Origin: Strobilurus pachycystidiatus
Lineage: Eukaryota > Basidiomycota > Agaricomycetes > Agaricales > Physalacriaceae
Reading direction: 5' to 3'
NCBI GenBank assembly: GCA_019915135.1
Contig: JAHLMK010000007.1
Coordinates: 2,232,001-2,296,000, forward strand
Length of the DNA: 64,000 bases
Part shown: positions 57,811 through 64,000 of the stretch, piece by piece
How the letters are laid out: each line of letters opens with the position of its first letter
Numbering within the stretch: position 1 is the stretch's first letter
Made by a program: the position numbers and the translations under genes
Notes under the pieces: generated by a model
The model's input: the letters and a program-made list of their open reading frames with translations, nothing else
Told to the model about the DNA's origin: nothing
Databases searched by the model: none

Positions 57811-60800
57811 CTACATAGTGAGATCGTCAATCTCACCATAACAATGAACGGTCGAAACAGCTTTCTCACCTTTGCCCTTAGCATAGATATACTCCTTGTC
57901 CTTCATCGCAAGATGCTTCAAGTAGCTTTCGACTTCGTGAGCCGAGACAGCAACCCTGCCGTTCTCCATGGCTCCTGTGCGAACAGCATCGAGAGCAATG
58001 TCGTAGCGGGAGGTCTTGTTGCAGAGCATCATCTGTGTGGTTGGTTTGTCAGATTCGAGGATTATGATGTATGCAACACTAGACCTACATCAAAAGGCGA
58101 AGTCGTGGTCCCCTCCTCGCTATATCCATGAATGGACACTCGGTCAAGTCTAGGTCTCCCGAAGAGCAGTCCCTTGACATCCATTGGGTAGCCGTGGTAG
58201 TTGATAACCACAGGCTTGTCGGTGGTAAACAGCGTGTCAAAAGCATCATCGGACAAGGAGTGAGGATGTGATCCACTAGCACCGAGGATCATCAAGTCCG
58301 TGACATTGACGACACGAACGCGAAGATGGGGCGCTTGCTGGCGGAGGAGTGCTGCAGCAGCGATGACCTCAAATGTGACTTCTACACCAATGCCTACCAA
58401 GACGCTGATTGAAACGTGTCAGATCTACCGTACCAAGTCACAAGAAGAGATTCTCACACGTCGGGGCTAACACCCTCGTCGACACTCGCGAATTTCCAGA
58501 CAGAAGCCCCAGCAATACAGTGGCGGTCCGCTTCTTCTGGTGAAAGCCAAACGGGCGTAGGCTGCTTGCTGCCCACCATGAGGTTGACATAGTTCTTCGC
58601 TCGCAGACAATGGGCAACAGTGGATAAGAAGCAGTTCGCGTCGGGAGGCAGGTACACTCGGGCTGCGCTCGCCTTCAAGTTCAAGACGGCGCTAATAAAT
58701 GAGCTAGGGGAAAGTAAGATGGGGGTGCGCGTCCAAAAGGCCATTCGAGACTGACGGATTCTGGTGGGAGAAGCCGTTGTGCTCTTGTCTGGCCCATGTG
58801 GATGTTTCTTTTGGGTTGGAGGAGAGATGGAAGAGGAAGAAGAAGGAGGCGCGGAGTGTCAGCGGATTTCTCGAATTGAAGCGTTGTAAAATTCACCTAG
58901 GTAATTGAGAGAGCCCACTTTTTGGCGCCACGTAGTTTCGGAAGCCTGTGTGATTCTTATCAGCCCATACTCTACCAACGAAGAGAGTAAAGCTCACCAT
59001 CTTCGCAAACTTGGAGTATTGCACCATCATAGTATGTATGATGCCCAAAAAGGCTTCATAGCTGGGGAACAGCCCAGTGCGTCCCGTCAAAGTATAGCCC
59101 TGGAGCATGCCTTGGCACGTATGTTCGGACAGGATCTCAACAACGCGGCCACCCTTGTTGCGTGAAGCGATGTCCCACTGGAAGTTGCGGCCCGAGTCAT
59201 CGAGGACTGCATCCAGCTTGTTGGACACGAGCTCGTCAGGAGAAAAGATGCGGAAGCTTGAGGGGTTCCTATCAGTGCAGAGTGAGCACGAGTATCAGAG
59301 TGTAAGAAGGTCTGCACTTACTTCGCTACCACGCCTTTCAAGAACTGGCCAATTGTTTTCATGCAGCTCTCCTCCGTACCCTTCTCCACACCAAAGTCGG
59401 TCCAATTGGGCAGGTCGAGGGGAACATAGGCCTTGTAGCTTTCGGCCTTCTGTCCTAGCTTCCTCTCTGACTCGACAGGTATGATGCGAAGAACCTCCTC
59501 GATAGGACTACCGTCGTCATTGAACAACTGCTCTGGTTTGTAGCTCTTCAGCCACTCGGCAAGAGCAGCGAGTTCATCGTCCGAAGTCACGGCGTTGGGA
59601 AGAGGAACTTGATGAGAATGGAATGAGCCTTCAATGAGTTCGCCGTGGAATTCCTTGGGACCGTGAAGACCCTTCGGGGTGCGAAGGATGATGACAGGCC
59701 AGCGAGGCTTTATGATGGGTCCACCAGTACGAGCCGCAGTCTGTATTTTCTTGATTTCGGCGAGCGCCCAGTCCATGGAGGCGGCAAGATCGTTGTCGAG
59801 GTTATCAAGCTCCGAGACGATGCGTGTTTGGTACCCATAACCGCTGATAATCTGTTATACGCCAGTTTGGATCGTGGCATGGAACGGAGACTCACGTAAA
59901 GAGCGCGGTCAGTTCCTTATCGTCCATGGTACCATAGATTGTGCGTTCTGAAATCTTGAATCCGTTGACGTGAACGATGGGGAGTACAGCACCAGACTCG
60001 GCCGGATCGATGTACTTGAATCCGTGCCAGGCTGTCGCAGTAGGACCGGTCTCAGCTTCTCCATCTCCTACAACACAAGCGACGACGAGGTCGGGTTTGT
60101 CCATAACAGCGCCAAAGGCGACGCTTAGGGCATAGCCCAGTTCGCCGCCTTCGTGAATGGCTCCGGGAGTTTCAGCATTGATATGACTGAGATGAACGTT
60201 GATTGGTACGCGTCATATTAGAAGAGGGAAACGAACCTAGGCGGGCCCCCTGGGGCGCTAAAGCTCGATATCAGATTGTGAAGACCTTTGAAATTACGCG
60301 AGTATTGCGGGTAGAACGCTTTCATAGAGTCTTCCAGCCAGAGACAAGCTAGAATGGCGGGTGCTCCATGTCCTGCAAAAAAGGTTTGAATTGGAACCTG
60401 TCATGAACAAAGGCGGGAAGACGCACCTGGGCCAACGACGAAGAGAGTATCCAGGTTTGTTTTGGAAATAACACTACGCCATAGGTGAGAACCCAGCCTA
60501 CGACGGCAGAAGGAAGACCCATACCGATTGAGGTGGGCGTAGACCATGTTGAGGCCGGGACACGTTCCCCAGTGGCCAAGAAGGCGGGGCTTGATGTGCT
60601 CGTGGGTGAGATTCTCCCTAATGAGCACATTGTCGTGGAGGAAGATCATGGCTACGCGACTCGCAATCAGTTTGGGCGGTCTTCAAGTAGTCGCAGGCAA
60701 ACACACCTGCAGCAATGTAGTCCGCTGCGCGTCTAAACGTTCCAATGGCATTGAGTTCATCTTTAGGCAGATAGTCCTTGGTGTCGAGCTTGACGCTGAG

Positions 60801-60872
60801 ATCCAAGATGGAGTCGGGAAGCAGCGACGGGTCCGGCGGGGGGTTCGCTGAGTACAAGACTTGTCCGGGCAT
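57811..60872 (-). CDS. XFP: Xylulose-5-P/fructose-6-P phosphoketolase
   Basis: Many-exon gene from ATG 60872 to TAG 57811-57813, coding for roughly 800 residues. Landmarks: [18 protein letters not shown] near the N-terminus, [17 protein letters not shown], the thiamine-diphosphate signature [72 protein letters not shown], and the C-terminal segment [12 protein letters not shown]. It cleaves xylulose-5-P or fructose-6-P with phosphate to acetyl-P plus a sugar phosphate in the cytosol. It is divergent from acetate kinase, the next enzyme in the pathway, with 438 bp between the start codons. Exons join without frame damage where I checked. Confidence 0.93.
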
Positions 60873-61310
60873 TGTGATGGTTCAGGCCAGGATCGTCACG
60901 CCGGCAGTCTTTTATGTGCATTTGTGATCGATGATGCAGCTGTGGCGTCTGCGAGTATACTTGGTCAGTGTCAAAGGCAGAGGCACGTCATCTGTTGCGG
61001 TCCGATCAGCTCTGATCGGCATCAATACCTTTGGCCACTCGTCCAGGAAATTCAGCAAGACTTGTTAGCTCGGGCACTCAGCGGGTACCAGCGTGCTGTC
61101 TGGCCTGTACACGGTATACACAAGACATAACTTACTTTGACTGAACTGTACTTGAGTGCGCTATTGCACTCGTCTAATTTTGGGATGTGTATCTTGACGT
61201 CACCTCGTGCGTATGGCGTCGTTTGCTCCTTCTCATTCAGTCCAGCATTACCCGTGCATCACAGCGATTTGAAGCTTGACAGCTACGGCCATCTATCTGC
61301 TACTGCTACA
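60873..61310. promoter_or_regulatory. Divergent promoter region of phosphoketolase and acetate kinase
   Basis: 438 bp between two start codons pointing outward, so joint control is likely. I saw no definite TATA box or named regulator site. Confidence 0.6.
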
Positions 61311-62875
61311 ATGAGCAACACAACGAAACCCTCGAAAACCGGTCTCATTCTCTCTTGCAATGCTGGCTCGTCATCGCTCAAGATCTCCCTCTACGAACTC
61401 GACGCGTCCACGGCCTTGCCACACCTCATACTCACCTCATCCATTTCCAGTATCACTTCTCCTCCAGCCACTTTCTCCTTACAACCCGCGTCTTCCTCCT
61501 CTTCGACCAGCACAATAAACGATGAGGTCATCGAATCCATCACCGACCATGCCTCCGGGTTCGACCACTTCCTCCATGTTCTCCAGAAGGAAGCGAACAT
61601 CGATAAACGCAAAGTAGTGCAAGTCTGCCACCGTGTCGTCCATGGCGGGGATTATTCCGATCCAGTCGTGATCAACGACGAAACATACCATCACATCGAG
61701 AGACTGTCCGACCTTGCGCCACTGTACGTCCTCTTCTGCTTCCGCTCGGGAATTGCGTTGACAGACGACATGTTAGACACAACGGAGCCTCGCTAGCAGT
61801 GATACAATCGTGTATATCGGCTCTTCCAGACGCGAAGTCTATCGCGTTCTTCGACACGGCTTTCCATCGGTCCATCCCTCGTCACGTCGCAAGCTACGCT
61901 ATCGACCAGGACATTGCTACTAAGAGGGGTCTCAAGAAATACGGGTTCCATGGACTCAGCTGTTCGTCAGTCCCTGGTGCTCAAATACATCCAGCTAACA
62001 TCACACTTCTATGTAGACTCCTTCATACTCCGCTCTGTAGCTCAGTTTTTGGACAAGGTAAGTGTGACTGGAGTGATTTTTCCAACACCCGAATGAATAT
62101 GGATTCATCTAGCCGGAGTCATCTCTCAACCTCATATTGCTGCACCTGGGTTCAGGCGCATCTGTGTGCGCAATCAAAGATGGGCAATCATACGACACTT
62201 CGATGGGCTTGACACCCCTCAATGGCCTTCCCGGTGCTACGCGGTCAGGTGCCATTGACCCCAGTCTCATCTTCCACTACACAAACAAAGCTGGGCGCAT
62301 CAGTCACGATCCCAAACTCGCGGCAGAGCTTCACGTTACACAGGTAAGTCCTTCGTGTCAACGAAGGTACTTGCTAACACTGCCTCCTCGCGTAGGCGGA
62401 ACACATACTGAACACCCAGTCCGGATGGAAGGCTCTCACAGGCAGCACTGACTTTGGTACTATCACGAAACGCGCACAAGAGGGGTCCGAGGCTGACCGA
62501 TTGGCCTTTGACTTATTCGTTGATCGTGTCCTGAACTACGTTGGCTCATACCACCTCAAGCTCGGAGGCCGTGTCGATGCTGTTGTGTTCTCTGGGGGGA
62601 TCGGTGAAAAGAGCACTGAGCTCAGAAAGGTGATTGGAGATAAACTAGAGTGTTTGGGCTTCCATGGTGTGGCGGACTCGGCCAACAAGGCTGTGGATGA
62701 GCATGATGGTGTTGTTGTTGTGGACATTTCAGCTCAGTCTGCTAGTGAGAAGCGGCTTTTGGTGTGCCGGACGGATGAGCAGGTATGTTTGAGCTTTGTT
62801 TATCAGGTGTATAACTCAACGTGTTTTAGTTTGAGATGGCCAGGCAGTGTACGCAACTGGACGAGTTTTGGTGAT
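61311..62875 (+). CDS. ACK: Acetate kinase
   Basis: ATG 61311 to TGA 62873-62875, about 430 residues over roughly six exons. Family landmarks: [18 protein letters not shown] at the N-terminus, [47 protein letters not shown] with [19 protein letters not shown], and [13 protein letters not shown] near the C-terminus. The catalytic Asp (FDTAFH) and phosphate-binding loops are present. It converts acetyl-P and ADP to acetate and ATP, completing the phosphoketolase route. First intron from GTACGT (about 61723) to TTAG (about 61777), last from GTATGT (about 62782) to TTTTAG (62830). No damage seen. Confidence 0.93.
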
Positions 62876-63054
62876 TGAGCTGTGGACCGTAGAAGACTAT
62901 GTATAATAGAAGCAGTAGTGATAATGGACATCTTCACTGTACAGTCGTGCTCTAGAGCTTATGAGGAAGTGTTGGACTGAGGACGTCGGGGCGTCGGGGC
63001 CAATACAAATACCAATTCAGGATCGCGATCAAAAGTGTACTCTTGCCTCCTGTC

Positions 63055-64000
63055 ATGTCGGTATATACCCCTCTAGACGCCCCGACAGCGCCCGACGCGG
63101 TCAAGCACGCTGCTCTCACCGACGCCCAGCTCGCTATTTACGACGCTGTTCACGCGCATTTCGCCGCCGACGCGTACGCGATCCCTGGCATTGAGAATGG
63201 TGCGCTGATGGAGGCTGAAAAGTTCTGGCTGTCGAATGAGTGCCTCCAACGGTGAATGGGCTCGCCTGCTTCTTGTAATGACTTGGGGCTGAATTTGACT
63301 TGACTTTGTGCGCAGATACTGTCGGGCAGTGAAGTGGAAGAATGCGCAAGCGGCGATCCACCGACTGGAGGAGACATTGAAGTGGCGCCGGGAATTCGGC
63401 CTGTACGACAAGTTGACGGCGGACCATGTCGAGCCGGAGGTTTGTGTTCTTCTCTGGGCGCTGTTCACACCTTTTGTTGAGGACAAGCTATGTAGGCGCT
63501 CACAGGAAAGCAAGTCATTTTCGGCTACGACCACCATGGACGGCCTGCTCTATACCTCATTCCTAGCCGTCAAAACACTGTGGAAAATCCGGTCCAGATT
63601 GACTTTACGGTGTGGATGCTCGAGCGCACCATCGACCTCATGGGTCCAGGTGTAGAGTAGGTTTCCATCGCCTTGCCGCTTCCTACCCCGCTTCAATATT
63701 TACATTGTGACAGGGATCTCGCTTTGCTTATCAACTTTGGCGACCGCGGAAAGAACCCGTCCATGGCCACCTCGCGCAAAGTCCTGAACATCCTGCAGGA
63801 GCACTACCCCGAACGCCTAGGGATGGCGCTCATCATAAACATCCCCTTCCTCATCAACGCCTTCTTCAAGCTCATCACGCCCTTCGTCGACCCCATCACG
63901 CGCGAAAAGATGAAGTTCAACGTCGACGCGATCAAGGAGGGGATCTTCTCACCGAATAATCTGATGAAGCATCATTGGGGCGGCACGAGTGATTTCCAGT
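63055..64000 (+). CDS. Sec14-like CRAL-TRIO lipid-transfer protein, truncated by the window
   Basis: Exons 63055-63251, 63316-63439, 63496-63656 and 63714 onward, introns 63252-63315, 63440-63495 and 63657-63713, all GT-AG with matching phases. The N-terminal CRAL-TRIO-N helices include FWLSNECLQRYCRA and TLKWRREFGLYDKL. The lipid-binding domain follows with VIFGYDHHGRPALYL, LLINFGDRGKNPS, VLNILQEHYPERLGMALIIN and FVDPITREKMKF. Such proteins move phosphatidylinositol and other lipids between membranes. ATG 63055 chosen as first in-frame ATG with acceptable context. The C-terminus lies beyond 64000. Confidence 0.92.

Overview
The window is nuclear DNA of a filamentous basidiomycete, most likely an Agaricomycete. 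The evidence is dense genes with many 46-65 nt introns (GT...AG, CTGAC/CTAAC-like branch sites), KDZ transposases of the CxC2 type, basidiomycete-type gypsy and copia elements, and a set of housekeeping genes with fungal architecture. I cannot name the species. All calls come from reading the sequence by eye; no database search was run.

Left part, about 1-30 kb, is a transposon nest. A KDZ transposase gene (<1-8715) is split by a recent, coding-intact Ty1/copia element (291-6207, minus strand). A C-rich tract and a poorly understood stretch with one spliced gene of unknown function (10870-12008) follow. A large Ty3/gypsy element (12200-24124) has 1679-bp LTRs that are almost identical, but its gag-pol reading frame is broken several times. 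A 617-bp hAT-type MITE sits in its integrase gene, and a spliced antisense ORF with its own TATA box lies between pol and the 3' LTR. Just right of it is a DDE transposon (24235-29070) whose transposase has a nonsense codon and is split by an 832-bp solo LTR. Its right end overlaps a foldback repeat.

Transition, about 29-33 kb, holds gene relics: a SUN-domain fragment, a protein-kinase-like fragment and a second small copy of part of it.

Right part, about 32.7-64 kb, is a conserved gene region with few repeats. In order: an SDR (-), a mitochondrial PPR-like protein (+), a SET-domain gene with a homopolymer frameshift (-), an FMP32/CCDC90-type mitochondrial protein (+), tRNA-Val(AAC) (-), a decayed partial copy of the sterol reductase gene (-), ERG24 (-) divergent from a serine-rich protein (+), a small six-exon mitochondrial protein with a 12-nt exon (+), an NRAMP metal transporter (+), a phytanoyl-CoA-dioxygenase-like protein (-), a second SDR (-), proline iminopeptidase (-) divergent from a multi-pass membrane protein (+), phosphoketolase (-) divergent from acetate kinase (+), and a Sec14/CRAL-TRIO protein running off the right edge (+).

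Functionally, the clearest pair is phosphoketolase plus acetate kinase. Together they turn xylulose-5-P or fructose-6-P through acetyl-P into acetate and ATP, and here they share a 438-bp divergent promoter region. The other genes are independent housekeeping functions: ergosterol synthesis, metal uptake, peptide turnover, lipid transfer and mitochondrial maintenance.
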